This document shows, one piece after another, positions 1 through 7,694 of a DNA stretch of 64,000 bases (position 1 is the stretch's first letter; each line of letters starts with the position of its first letter). Where the stretch lies: NCBI RefSeq assembly GCF_900105005.1, contig NZ_LT629748.1, forward strand, positions 3,162,001 through 3,226,000, in the 5' to 3' direction. The position numbers and the translations under genes are program-made. This stretch comes from Halopseudomonas litoralis. Lineage in GTDB: Bacteria > Pseudomonadota > Gammaproteobacteria > Pseudomonadales > Pseudomonadaceae. Below the pieces are notes generated by a model that was not told where the DNA came from, did not search any database, and was given only the letters and a program-made list of their open reading frames with translations.

Positions 1-170
1 ATGCCATCGCCCAGTATTTTCTCGATGCTACTATAGGCTCGCTTGAGTGACTCGGCGTTGGTATCAACCAAAACGGTCTCGAAGCCCGAGCTCGCGAAAG
101 CGTGAGCGATGCCGGTGCCCATCAGGCCAGCACCGACAACCACAACCTTGTTACTTTTATCAGCACTCAT
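1..170 (-). CDS. 3-hydroxyacyl-CoA dehydrogenase, N-terminal fragment
   Basis: Only the first 56 codons lie in the window; the gene runs off the left edge. The protein begins MSADKSNKVVVVGAGLMGTG, a dinucleotide-binding GxGxxG strand-turn-helix typical of NAD-dependent 3-hydroxyacyl-CoA dehydrogenases, and is followed by a VDTN segment where the acidic end of the second beta strand is expected. The enzyme would oxidise a 3-hydroxyacyl-CoA to the 3-oxoacyl-CoA in beta-oxidation. The start ATG has AGAGG 8 nt upstream, overlapping the end of the FAH gene, so it is the last visible gene of the leftward operon. Substrate class cannot be told from this fragment. Confidence 0.8.
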   Translation of the reverse strand, partial: MSADKSNKVVVVGAGLMGTGIAHAFASSGFETVLVDTNAESLKRAYSSIEKILGDG

Positions 171-183
171 TCGAAGAGCCTCT

Positions 184-1035
184 TTAAACGTTTTTTTCAC
201 TGACCACGTTGCGCAGGGTGCCGATGCCCTCTACCGAAGCCTCCACAATATCTCCAGCATTAAGGAAGCGGCCTGTCCCCAATCCCACACCTGCGGGTGA
301 GCCAGTAAACAGGATATCTCCGCAGGCAAAGCTCGACCGGGCCTGGACGAAAGCAATCAACTGCCCTACATCCCAGGTCATATCCTCCGTGGTGCCGTCC
401 TGACGAACTTCGCCATTGACCGCCAGCGTCAGACGCAGCTTGGGTGATCCCTGGGGAAATTCGTCCTTGGTGACGATCCAGGGCCCGACGCCAGTGGTGC
501 GATCTTGACTCTTGGCAGCAAACAGATCCATGCCAATGCCCTTGGGACCACTGCGCTGAAGATCACGCGCGCTGACATCATTGCCCACGGTATAACCGAG
601 CACGCATGCGAGCGGATTCTGCAGATCGATCTGACTGCTGCCGATCACCGCGACAAGCTCAACCTCATGATCCAGCTCCTCAGTAAGCGGAGGAAAACGA
701 ATAGGATCGTGGGCGCCGATCAAGGCGCCGTAAGCCTTGAGGAAAGCCACCGGCTGGGCCGGCGCCTCAAGGCCGAAGTCATCCTGCAAATGCTTCAGGT
801 AATTGGCGCCCGCCACCACGACCCGGTTGACCGGATCGATTGGCGGCAAGAGCACAACATCGACCAGTGCCAACGGCGCGGAAGCGAGCGACAGCGCGCT
901 GATTCCCGCACCAGCGGCGACCCGTGGAGCCCACTCCTGAAAGTCGCCCTGAATTGCGTTGACTTCATCGTGCTCCAGATCCACGACCGCCCAGAAAGGC
1001 TTACCGCCGTTGAGAGAACAGCGCGCCAGTTTCAT
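184..1035 (-). CDS. Fumarylacetoacetate hydrolase (FAH) family enzyme
   Basis: A 283-residue protein with a full FAH fold. The metal-binding signature ELDHEVELVAVIG is followed by GYTVGNDVSARD and the C-terminal FTGSPAGVGLGTGRFL segment. Members hydrolyse or decarboxylate C-C bonds in acylpyruvate-like, 2-oxo or enol products, often after meta ring cleavage. It starts by a 1-nt overlap (TGATG) with the amidohydrolase upstream, so the two are translationally coupled. It is one of three FAH genes in the cluster and is closest by eye to the one at 15254, sharing the GVGL-TGRFL tail. Exact substrate unknown. Confidence 0.9.
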   Translation of the reverse strand: MKLARCSLNGGKPFWAVVDLEHDEVNAIQGDFQEWAPRVAAGAGISALSLASAPLALVDVVLLPPIDPVNRVVVAGANYLKHLQDDFGLEAPAQPVAFLKAYGALIGAHDPIRFPPLTEELDHEVELVAVIGSSQIDLQNPLACVLGYTVGNDVSARDLQRSGPKGIGMDLFAAKSQDRTTGVGPWIVTKDEFPQGSPKLRLTLAVNGEVRQDGTTEDMTWDVGQLIAFVQARSSFACGDILFTGSPAGVGLGTGRFLNAGDIVEASVEGIGTLRNVVSEKNV

Positions 1036-2141
1036 CAGGCACCTACCTTACCGGCTGCCTTGGCGGGGTCGCCCACCTTACCTATCTTGGCAGGATCAAG
1101 GTGCAGCAGCTCGCAGGCGTTCTTCCAGCGAATCCGGTCCATATCTTCTTGGGACAGCTTCAGGTCGGAGGTCAGATCGTGGCGCACCGCGTCACTGCCG
1201 CCAAAGTTCGAGCCGTACAGAACGCGATCAGCACCGATCACCTCGACCATAGCCTGACGCATCGGTACCTCATGCAGCTCAACGTCAAAGTAGAAGTTGC
1301 GCAGATATTCCAGGAAAGGCTTCTTATTGTAGGACACGTCAAGATTCGGGTTGGTCTGGGCCATGCGACCAAGCTGGTAAGGCACGAAGCCACCGCCATG
1401 AGTGATATAGACTTTCAGATTCGGGAAGCGATCAAACACACCACCGTTGATCATGTACCAGAAACACTTGGTTTCATCGTAATTCATGCCGAGGATTGCG
1501 GTGGTTTCGTAGCGATCAGTATTGGCCTCTTTGCCCCAGGTCATTGACTGATTGTAGCCATGCACGAACATAGGCACATCCAGGTCGCACAGCGCTTCCC
1601 AGACAGGATCCATTTCCGGCGAATCGAACTCCAGGCCACCAAAGTTCGAACCGCCAGCTACCAGACCTTTGGCGCCAAGCTCGGTGACCGCGCGGCGAAT
1701 CTCTTTCGCTGCCTCGACAGGCACGTTCAACGGTGCATGGGCCCAGAACATCAGGCGATCCGGTGCGCCGGAGCAATATTTAGCCAGCGAATCGTTTACC
1801 GTGCGGGCAAAGGGAACGCCGAACTCAGCTTCAGCCCAGTACATGTAGCAATGGCTTGGCACGGATATGACCTGAGCATTCTGACCAGCCGCATCCATCC
1901 CCGCGAGGCGATGCTTGGGGTCGGCCCATTTAGCCATGTATTCAGCAACCTGCAGCGTTTCACCGCGAGCGTGGGCTTCACGCAGAGCGACCTTGCGCTC
2001 TGGCGCACCCAGGGACAGGATCCATTCACCCACACGTAGTTTTATATCGCCATCGGGCTGCGATTCAAAGGCAGGGCCCCAGTGGGGATGCTGGTCATAG
2101 TATTCGGGATGTGGCGCATGAGCATGAAGATCGATAAGCAT
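1035..2141 (-). CDS. Amidohydrolase family (ACMSD-like) metal-dependent hydrolase or decarboxylase
   Basis: A 368-residue TIM-barrel amidohydrolase. The N-terminal metal motif is LHAHAPHPEYY (HxH), later histidines occur in VHGYNQS and YITHGGGFVPYQLGR, and the C-terminal metal segment reads LYGSNFGGSD. The HGGG-PY-GR pattern is typical of the amidohydrolase 2 group that includes ACMSD and related decarboxylases and hydratases acting on ring-cleavage products. In most relatives the C-terminal motif is GSD-P; here an Asn occupies that first position. GAGG lies 8 nt before the ATG. It is first in an operon with the FAH and hydroxyacyl-CoA dehydrogenase genes. Reaction not assignable from sequence alone. 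Confidence 0.85.
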   Translation of the reverse strand: MLIDLHAHAPHPEYYDQHPHWGPAFESQPDGDIKLRVGEWILSLGAPERKVALREAHARGETLQVAEYMAKWADPKHRLAGMDAAGQNAQVISVPSHCYMYWAEAEFGVPFARTVNDSLAKYCSGAPDRLMFWAHAPLNVPVEAAKEIRRAVTELGAKGLVAGGSNFGGLEFDSPEMDPVWEALCDLDVPMFVHGYNQSMTWGKEANTDRYETTAILGMNYDETKCFWYMINGGVFDRFPNLKVYITHGGGFVPYQLGRMAQTNPNLDVSYNKKPFLEYLRNFYFDVELHEVPMRQAMVEVIGADRVLYGSNFGGSDAVRHDLTSDLKLSQEDMDRIRWKNACELLHLDPAKIGKVGDPAKAAGKVGA

Positions 2142-2577
2142 GATGTAGACCTCGGTTTTGTTCTATTTGAGTAGAGAGCCAGGCGCTTGCAGCCAAAGCG
2201 AGCCGCGCCCCTATGCAGCAGCATAATACAAAATGATCATATATCGCAAAACTGTTCAAATTTTTCATCGAATAAAGCCGATTAAAAGCCTAATCTAGCG
2301 ACCTTTCAGACAGGCGTCCAGGCTGGGAAATATCATCTATGTAATTGAAAAATAAAAGATATTATTAATATCCTGCACCGTTATGCACATTTGGCCAAGG
2401 ATTTCAGGCTAATTTTTTATTGGACGATTTTCATGATAGCGACTGATTAACAGCCGAAAAAAAGAAATGAGGCGCTGCGAAACAGCGCTCAAGGATGCAG
2501 GAAAACGAACAGGATCAATGCCAGAGAGGGTGGCTCGAGGGAACCCTAACCATGGGAGGAAACGTACCTCCCCAGAG
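2142..2577. other. AT-rich intergenic region upstream of the amidohydrolase operon
   Basis: This 436-bp gap separates two leftward transcription units and must hold the promoter of the amidohydrolase operon. It contains a perfect 15-bp palindrome (2358-2372) and a small GGGAGG/CCTCCC hairpin at 2554-2572, just past the TetR gene, that may mark the end of the TetR transcript although no T-run follows. I see no convincing small gene; the open frame on the minus strand at 2409-2684 overlaps the TetR gene and has no recognisable features. Confidence 0.6.
2358..2372. promoter_or_regulatory. Perfect 15-bp palindrome, candidate operator
   Basis: GATATTA-T-TAATATC is a perfect palindrome with one central base, about 217 bp upstream of the amidohydrolase start codon. 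Its symmetry fits a dimeric repressor or activator, but it is AT-only apart from its ends, so chance is possible. No second copy was noticed. Confidence 0.35.
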
Positions 2578-3318
2578 TTAGCGTCGTGTTCGTGAAGTGG
2601 AGCCGATGGTAAGGGAAGCGACGAGACGCCTGACACGGGCAGGAAGCAAACGCCGCCCGGAATTTTCCGGCACCAGAATTTCACTCAGAACATAACGAAT
2701 GATCATTTCGCAAATCAGCTCCCGGTCCAGCTTGACCCCGAGCTTTTCATCCCAGTCGTCAAACACGATGTCCAGCGTATCCTGGAAACGCAATATCGAA
2801 TCGTGGAATATTCGCCTGAAGAATCCGAGAGCATATTCGGGCGCCACCGTTAGCAGACGCTGAGCTCGGCTTTGTTCGAGGTAATTGTCGATAAATGTGA
2901 TCAAGGCATTGAGTCGTGCTTCAGGGTCTTCAACTGTACCGATGGTATTCATCAGCACCCGATGAAAGTCATCTCGCTTATGTCGCGAGAAGGTATCCAG
3001 CAGATCTTCCTGGGAGGAGAAATAACGATAGAAGGTGCCCCGTGACACGCCCGCTGATTTGCACACATCAAGAATGGATATCCTGTCCGCCCCTGATTGG
3101 AGCACCACTTCTTCAGTGGATTGCAGAATACTATTGATGGTTTCTTCTGAACGCTTGTTGGGTTTGACCGCCCGAGTCTTGCCCGAACCGGAAGTCAGCC
3201 GTGGCGCAGGCGTCTTTACCTTTGAGCGCTGGACTTTTTTGCCACCCGCTTTAGATGCCGCGCTTCCTTGAACTTCATCAATAGACACCGCTGTATCGTC
3301 AAGCTCCTCATTGAGCAT
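2578..3318 (-). CDS. TetR-family transcriptional regulator (ditK position)
   Basis: A 246-residue TetR-type repressor. After a basic, low-complexity N-terminal tail of about 55 residues, the DNA-binding domain reads ESTINSILQSTEEVVLQ... with the helix-turn-helix core ILDVCKSAGVSRGTFYRYF, typical of the family. The C-terminal half is a helical ligand-binding domain. I chose MLNEEL (3318) as the start because AAGGGGG lies 5 nt upstream; an in-frame ATG at 3336 has no such site. It is divergent from the acyl-CoA ligase, with a symmetrical operator in the shared promoter region, so it probably controls that gene and itself. The position matches ditK as I recall it. Confidence 0.88.
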   Translation of the reverse strand: MLNEELDDTAVSIDEVQGSAASKAGGKKVQRSKVKTPAPRLTSGSGKTRAVKPNKRSEETINSILQSTEEVVLQSGADRISILDVCKSAGVSRGTFYRYFSSQEDLLDTFSRHKRDDFHRVLMNTIGTVEDPEARLNALITFIDNYLEQSRAQRLLTVAPEYALGFFRRIFHDSILRFQDTLDIVFDDWDEKLGVKLDRELICEMIIRYVLSEILVPENSGRRLLPARVRRLVASLTIGSTSRTRR

Positions 3319-3422
3319 ACTGCACCCCCTTGTCAATTTCCTGTAAGTGCCATCCTAGCAGGTTAAATAGCCACATCCAGCATTTTCTGTTCAACTCTTG
3401 ATAGAGACAACAGAAAAAATAA

Positions 3423-3445
3423 GATATAGAATGCCATTCTCTATC
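3423..3445. promoter_or_regulatory. 23-bp operator-like inverted repeat, probable TetR site
   Basis: The core AGAATG-C-CATTCT (3428-3440) is a perfect 13-bp palindrome and extends to 11 bp per arm (outer arms GATA and TATC) with a single mismatch. It lies 53 bp upstream of the ligase start and 105 bp from the divergent TetR start. A further pair of 10-bp arms, TTGATAGAGA (3399-3408) and TCTCTATCAA (3439-3448), is nested around it. Location and symmetry fit a TetR dimer site. A related sequence occurs at 43005. Confidence 0.6.
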
Positions 3446-3497
3446 AAAAATAAAGCTGTCTGGCTCCCGCCTGGAGCCGCATTGGAAGGAGATGCGT

Positions 3498-5129
3498 ATG
3501 AGCGGTACTGGCAATCCCGAAACCTGGTTCGTGGGAGAACAAGACACAGCTATTGCAGCTTTGGATCGTGCAGTTGCAAGGCATCCAGACCGAGTTCTGC
3601 TCGATTTCAGTGGAGATTTATACACTTTCCGAGAAGTTGACTCTCTTTCTACCAAACTGGCGCATTCTTTGGCTTCCCTGGGTGTAACACGCGGCGCTAC
3701 AGTAGTCACCATGTTGGACAACAACATTGACGCTGTCGTGTGCTGGCTCGCCGTCAACAAGCTCCGCGCAGTGAGCGTACCCATCAATACCGCGCTACGC
3801 GGTGAGTTCCTGCGGCACCAGATTGCAGATGCGGACACGCAGCTCCTCATATGCGAAGCTGGTTACATGGACCGTGTTGCTGCCATCAGCGGCCAGCTCA
3901 CCGTATTGAAGCGCGTCCTTCATCGCGGATCATTGGAATCGGCAGTGGATTGCACAGTGCCCGTTGCGCCCCTAGATGAACACCGCGGTACGGACACGAC
4001 CGTGATCGAAGACAAGCCCGCCCCCTCCGATCTTGCCTGTCTGATCTACACCTCCGGCACTACCGGACCGTCCAAGGGCTGCATGGTCAGTTACAACTTC
4101 ATGTGCAACCTGGCGCGCCTGCAATTGCGTTCGGGACCAGCCAATGAAAATGATGTGACAATTACTCCCCTGCCCCTGTTCCATATGAATGCCCTGTGCG
4201 TGACCATCATCGCAAGCATTCTTGTGGGCGCACGTGCAGCAATACTGCCCCGCTTCTCGGTTTCCAATTTCTGGCCTGAAGTAGAGCGCAGTGGTGCAAC
4301 CATCGCGTCTATCCTCGGCGGCATGGGCGGTTTGCTCGCCCAGGCCCCTGACAACGAATCCATGAAACGCTGCTTCGGTCAGATTCATACTGCCCGAGGC
4401 AACCCTTACACCGAGGAAACCAAGGAAATCTGGCGCACCCGGTTCGGTACTCCCCTGGTGGGCGGCAATGGTTACGGGTTGACTGAAGCGTGTGTAATCA
4501 CTTCATTGGCCGCTGGTGAATACGCCAAGCCGGGCTCGTCGGGAAAACGTATTTCTGATTTTGACGTGCGCATCGTGGATGACAATGACCAGGAACTGCC
4601 GGCCAACGTAGCTGGCGAGATCGTGGTCCGCCCTCTGCGTCCCGACATCATGTTTCAAGGCTACTGGCAGCGACCGGAAGCTACCCTCAAGCTTATGAAC
4701 AACATGTGGTTTCATACCGGTGACATCGGCAAATTCGATGAGGACGGTTTCTTCTTTTTTGTAGATCGCAAGAAAGATTACCTGCGCCGTCGAGGCGAGA
4801 ACATTTCAAGCTTCGAGATGGAATCGGCCTTTGCCGTTCACCCAGCGATATCCGAGGTGGCGGTTCATGCGGTGCTGTCGGACAAAGGCGAAGACGATGT
4901 AAAAGTCACTGCTATCCTGCACGAAGGCGCGTTACTGACCGAAGAAGAGCTGTTCCACTGGGCAACCGATGCCGTCCCCTACTACGCACTGCCTCGCTAT
5001 ATTGAGTTCCGCGACACGCTCCCCAAAAACCCTCAGGGGCGCGTGCTCAAGTACGAGCTAAGGGATGAAGGCAAGACAGCCAACACCTGGGATCTGGAAG
5101 ACACCGATATCAGCGTCAAGAAGCGCTGA
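3498..5129 (+). CDS. Acyl-CoA ligase (AMP-forming; ditJ position)
   Basis: A 543-residue ANL-superfamily ligase that activates a carboxylic acid with ATP and CoA. The AMP-binding loop is YTSGTTGPSKGC, followed by the GYGLTEAC motif, the adenylate-binding GDIGKFDEDG segment and the hinge/A8 motif DRKKDYLRRRGENISS. The C-terminal A10 motif reads KNPQGRVLKYELR, so the lysine that usually follows the glycine is Arg, with a Lys three residues on. The start at 3498 is chosen because AAGGAG sits 6 nt upstream; an ATG at 3492 would abut it. By context it would activate a resin-acid-like carboxylate or a later acidic intermediate. Closest in feel to crotonobetaine/carnitine-CoA ligase-type enzymes. 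Confidence 0.9.
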   Translation: MSGTGNPETWFVGEQDTAIAALDRAVARHPDRVLLDFSGDLYTFREVDSLSTKLAHSLASLGVTRGATVVTMLDNNIDAVVCWLAVNKLRAVSVPINTALRGEFLRHQIADADTQLLICEAGYMDRVAAISGQLTVLKRVLHRGSLESAVDCTVPVAPLDEHRGTDTTVIEDKPAPSDLACLIYTSGTTGPSKGCMVSYNFMCNLARLQLRSGPANENDVTITPLPLFHMNALCVTIIASILVGARAAILPRFSVSNFWPEVERSGATIASILGGMGGLLAQAPDNESMKRCFGQIHTARGNPYTEETKEIWRTRFGTPLVGGNGYGLTEACVITSLAAGEYAKPGSSGKRISDFDVRIVDDNDQELPANVAGEIVVRPLRPDIMFQGYWQRPEATLKLMNNMWFHTGDIGKFDEDGFFFFVDRKKDYLRRRGENISSFEMESAFAVHPAISEVAVHAVLSDKGEDDVKVTAILHEGALLTEEELFHWATDAVPYYALPRYIEFRDTLPKNPQGRVLKYELRDEGKTANTWDLEDTDISVKKR

Positions 5130-5139
5130 GTGGGCTAAA

Positions 5140-5176
5140 GCCATCAATCACCGCGCGCTTGCGGGTGGTTGATGGC
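5140..5176 (+). terminator. Strong hairpin after the ligase gene
   Basis: A 13-bp stem with one G-T wobble, GCCATCAATCACC (5140-5152) against GGTGGTTGATGGC (5164-5176), starts 10 nt past the ligase stop codon. No T-run follows, so it may stabilise the 3' end rather than act as a classical terminator. Before the convergent SDR gene an AGCCCGCC run followed by a T-tract on the minus strand (around 5265) may end the SDR transcript. Confidence 0.45.
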
Positions 5177-5331
5177 TCCTGAGGATACCGCGCTGGCTGG
5201 CAGCCCTTGAGTATCGAGCTGATGCTCGACACTCCCAGGAAGAACCCATCTTAGGACCCTACAGCAAAAAGCCCGCCAACAAGTGCTGGTGAGGCTGCGG
5301 ACCTCGGCTGATTTTCCGTGATGAAACGACT

Positions 5332-6132
5332 TCAGTATTCCTTTACCAGAATATCGGCAGGCCTGGAGTTGTAGCCGGGCAAATGCAGCCCGCCGTCCAC
5401 ATGGATGGTCTCGCCAGTGATAAAGCGGGACATTTCCGAGCCAAGAAAGGCCACAACCGGACCGATATCCGCTTCAGGCTCGCCGCAGCGACCCAGCGGG
5501 CGCATCGATGCAGAGCGTTCGGCGAAACCGGGATTTTCTGCTGCAAGCTTGTGAAAAGTTGCGCCCATCGCAGTGGGGGCAATGGCATTTACCCTGATAT
5601 TGAAACGGCCCCACTCGGCGGCCGCACTGCGAGTAAGCCCTATGATTGCGGACTTGGCAGTATTGTAATCGGCATGCAGCCAGGCACCGATCTCGGTGTC
5701 GATCGAATAGAAGTTGATCACCGAGCCGCCCCCGCGTTTACGCATGTGTGGCAGAGCGGCGCGCATCGCCCACCAGGCGGCCCAGACGGTGGTGTCGAGA
5801 GTCTGCTGCAGCATCTCGTCAGTCTTGTCTTCCATCAGAACATTGGGCGTCGGGGCGAAGGCATTGTTGACCAGGATATCGAGCGCCCCGAACTCATCCA
5901 CTGCAGCCTGAACAGCGGCAGAGATATTTTCTTTGCTCGATACGTCTGTCTTGAAGAAGATGGCCTGACCGCCCTGCGCGCGTATGTCGGCAGCAACGGC
6001 TTCGCCCATTGTTTCGTTCAGCTCTGCTACCACCACCGCAGCGGCCTGTTTGGCGAAATAACGGGCCACGCCTTCACCAATACCACCACCAGCACCTGTT
6101 ATTAGCCCGACTTTGTTTTCAAGCAGTCTCAT
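5332..6132 (-). CDS. Short-chain dehydrogenase/reductase (ditI position)
   Basis: A 266-residue classical SDR. It shows the cofactor motif TGAGGGIGEG near residue 12, NNAFAP, the catalytic serine segment INFYSIDTE and the YNTAK active-site pair, then VNAIAPTAMG and the C-terminal FITGETIHVDGG. It would oxidise or reduce a hydroxyl or keto group with NAD(P). I place the start at ATG 6132 (MRLLENK), with AAAGG 8 nt upstream; a GTG at 6156 would add eight residues and lacks a comparable site. It is convergent with the ligase and divergent from the DUF2889 gene. Substrate unknown. Confidence 0.88.
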   Translation of the reverse strand: MRLLENKVGLITGAGGGIGEGVARYFAKQAAAVVVAELNETMGEAVAADIRAQGGQAIFFKTDVSSKENISAAVQAAVDEFGALDILVNNAFAPTPNVLMEDKTDEMLQQTLDTTVWAAWWAMRAALPHMRKRGGGSVINFYSIDTEIGAWLHADYNTAKSAIIGLTRSAAAEWGRFNIRVNAIAPTAMGATFHKLAAENPGFAERSASMRPLGRCGEPEADIGPVVAFLGSEMSRFITGETIHVDGGLHLPGYNSRPADILVKEY

Positions 6133-6228
6133 ATCTGCAGCCTTTTTAATAGACACTTTTTTTGTTAATGTTCATATTATAGACGCCTTTCCTACCTAAA
6201 TCCATCCTGCTTGCTTAAGGCTATCCAT

Positions 6229-6981
6229 ATGCTTTTCCGACGACGAGTAGAGATTCATACCCAGAAAGACGGGGAAATTCGCGCAGCGCTGGAGGATGAT
6301 TTCCATCATTTCAGGGTCAGCATCCGCCATCACCAGGGAATCGTCACGGCTATTCACGGCTACGCAGTCCGCTTTCCCTATACGGCCTGCCCCGGGGCAG
6401 CCAAGCCCCTGCAAGACCTGATCGGCATGCAGTTGTCAGAGGTCGCCCACAGTGTAACCAGGGCCACGGATGGCAGGCATCAGTGTACGCACATGCTGGA
6501 CCTTGCAGGCCTGGCTATTGCCGCTGCGGCGAGGCGGAACGAGCACCGTACCTACGATGTAGAAATCCCGACACGGGTTGACGGACGCACATCGCCCGTC
6601 CTTTTGCGCGATGGCCGGCCGTGTCTGCAGTGGCAGATCAAAGGCACCCTCATAGAACAGCCGGCGCCCTATAGCGGTGTCGATTTGAATCAGGGCATGG
6701 CGGGCTGGGCGATCAAGACGCTGGATCCAGAGGACGCGGAAGCCGCCCTACTGTTAAGGCGATGCACGACGATTTCCCGTGGGCGTGAATATGATCTGGA
6801 CGTGATGCAACATGCGAGGGAGACCAGCCTGTGCTATGCCCAGCAGCCGGTTCGAGCCGCGCACGCCCTGCGCATGAAGGGCTCGACGCTAGATTTTACT
6901 GATCGCCCCCGCGCCCTGTGCGCCAGCGATCAGGACTGGTTTGCGGGCAAGGAGCCGAATCTTCCGGTTCAGCAGCTTTAA
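6229..6981 (+). CDS. DUF2889 family protein
   Basis: A 250-residue protein resembling DUF2889. The segments VSIRHHQGIVTAIHGYAVRFPYTACPGAAKPL (split: basic strand, then the conserved F-Y--CPGA) and the later QCTHMLDLAGLA match the family's PxxxCPxA and CTHL-ELL-type signatures. Biochemical role is unknown; the family often occurs beside terpenoid, steroid or aromatic catabolic genes. The ATG at 6229 follows TTAAGG by 8 nt; a TTG at 6211 is less likely. It is the only rightward gene between the SDR and the dioxygenase, so it has its own promoter in the short gap 6133-6228. A strong bidirectional terminator follows. Confidence 0.72.
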   Translation: MLFRRRVEIHTQKDGEIRAALEDDFHHFRVSIRHHQGIVTAIHGYAVRFPYTACPGAAKPLQDLIGMQLSEVAHSVTRATDGRHQCTHMLDLAGLAIAAAARRNEHRTYDVEIPTRVDGRTSPVLLRDGRPCLQWQIKGTLIEQPAPYSGVDLNQGMAGWAIKTLDPEDAEAALLLRRCTTISRGREYDLDVMQHARETSLCYAQQPVRAAHALRMKGSTLDFTDRPRALCASDQDWFAGKEPNLPVQQL

Positions 6982-7031
6982 GCAGGGCAATCAGAGATAT
7001 TACCGCTCAAACTCCACCGTCAGACAGAACA

Positions 7032-7057
7032 AAGCCCGCCTTTTTCAAGGCGGGCTT
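7032..7057. terminator. Bidirectional intrinsic terminator
   Basis: An 11-bp perfect stem, AAGCCCGCCTT (7032-7042) against AAGGCGGGCTT (7047-7057), with a TTTC loop. It lies between the convergent DUF2889 and dioxygenase beta genes and can serve both. Confidence 0.75.
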
Positions 7058-7099
7058 CATCCTCCGCATGGCTGGGTGTGACCGCACCCAACCAAACTC

Positions 7100-7660
7100 T
7101 TACAGGAACACGGCCAGGTTGGCGGTTCCCAAAACGGACTGATCCAGCAAAGCTTCACGCTTAGCCAGTTTGAAACTGCCATCCACCTCCCGGCGAATTA
7201 CGTCCCTGCGCTCGCAACTGATCACATCGACATGGGACTCGCTGAAGCGGCTGCGAGTCATCAGCAAATAGCTAACCACCTCGAACTCATCGCTTTTGGC
7301 CGTTTCCCGAACCATTACATTGGTTACCAGTCGACGAGTACGCGACGGCGGATCTTCCGCCCAGGCGCTTTTGCCCGATAGGCGCAGGATCCGACCCATT
7401 ACCGAGCGATAATCGTCATGAAAGTGCATGACGGTGCGAACAAAGCTTTTCGCATGATCGACGCCCAGCCGGGTGTGACGCAACGGTGCGGTGTAGACCA
7501 GATCCGTCGCCAGTCGCGCGCCCCACTCGTTCAGCCGAAGCTGATCGAGCAGGGCCGCTTCTTCATATAGAAAGGTAAGAATGGCGTTGTATTCCGCCGA
7601 TCCGACCGGAACAGCCTGACCCTGGGGGGCTTCGGCGCTTTTTTCTTGAACCTGCTGCAT
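7100..7660 (-). CDS. ditA2: Ring-hydroxylating dioxygenase, beta (small) subunit
   Basis: A 186-residue protein of the SnoaL-like cone fold used by dioxygenase beta subunits; the segments FLYEEAALLDQLRLNEW, DHAKSFVRTVMHFHDDY and TRRLVTNVMV fit the family. It has no catalytic metal and supports the alpha subunit in an alpha3beta3 oxygenase. AGGAG sits 6 nt before the ATG, and the gene follows the alpha gene by 34 nt. The pairing with a remote 3Fe-4S-type ferredoxin gene (17929) rather than a nearby Rieske ferredoxin is a hallmark of the diterpenoid dioxygenase DitA, hence the symbol, which rests on gene order and family rather than alignment. Confidence 0.85.
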   Translation of the reverse strand: MQQVQEKSAEAPQGQAVPVGSAEYNAILTFLYEEAALLDQLRLNEWGARLATDLVYTAPLRHTRLGVDHAKSFVRTVMHFHDDYRSVMGRILRLSGKSAWAEDPPSRTRRLVTNVMVRETAKSDEFEVVSYLLMTRSRFSESHVDVISCERRDVIRREVDGSFKLAKREALLDQSVLGTANLAVFL

Positions 7661-7694
7661 GAGAAACTCCTGTTCTTATAATCTGGAGAATGGT

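Noticed and set aside
2409..2684. 91-codon minus-strand frame after the TetR gene
   Set aside because: It overlaps the TetR gene end, has no good ribosome site and no hydrophobic or family features.
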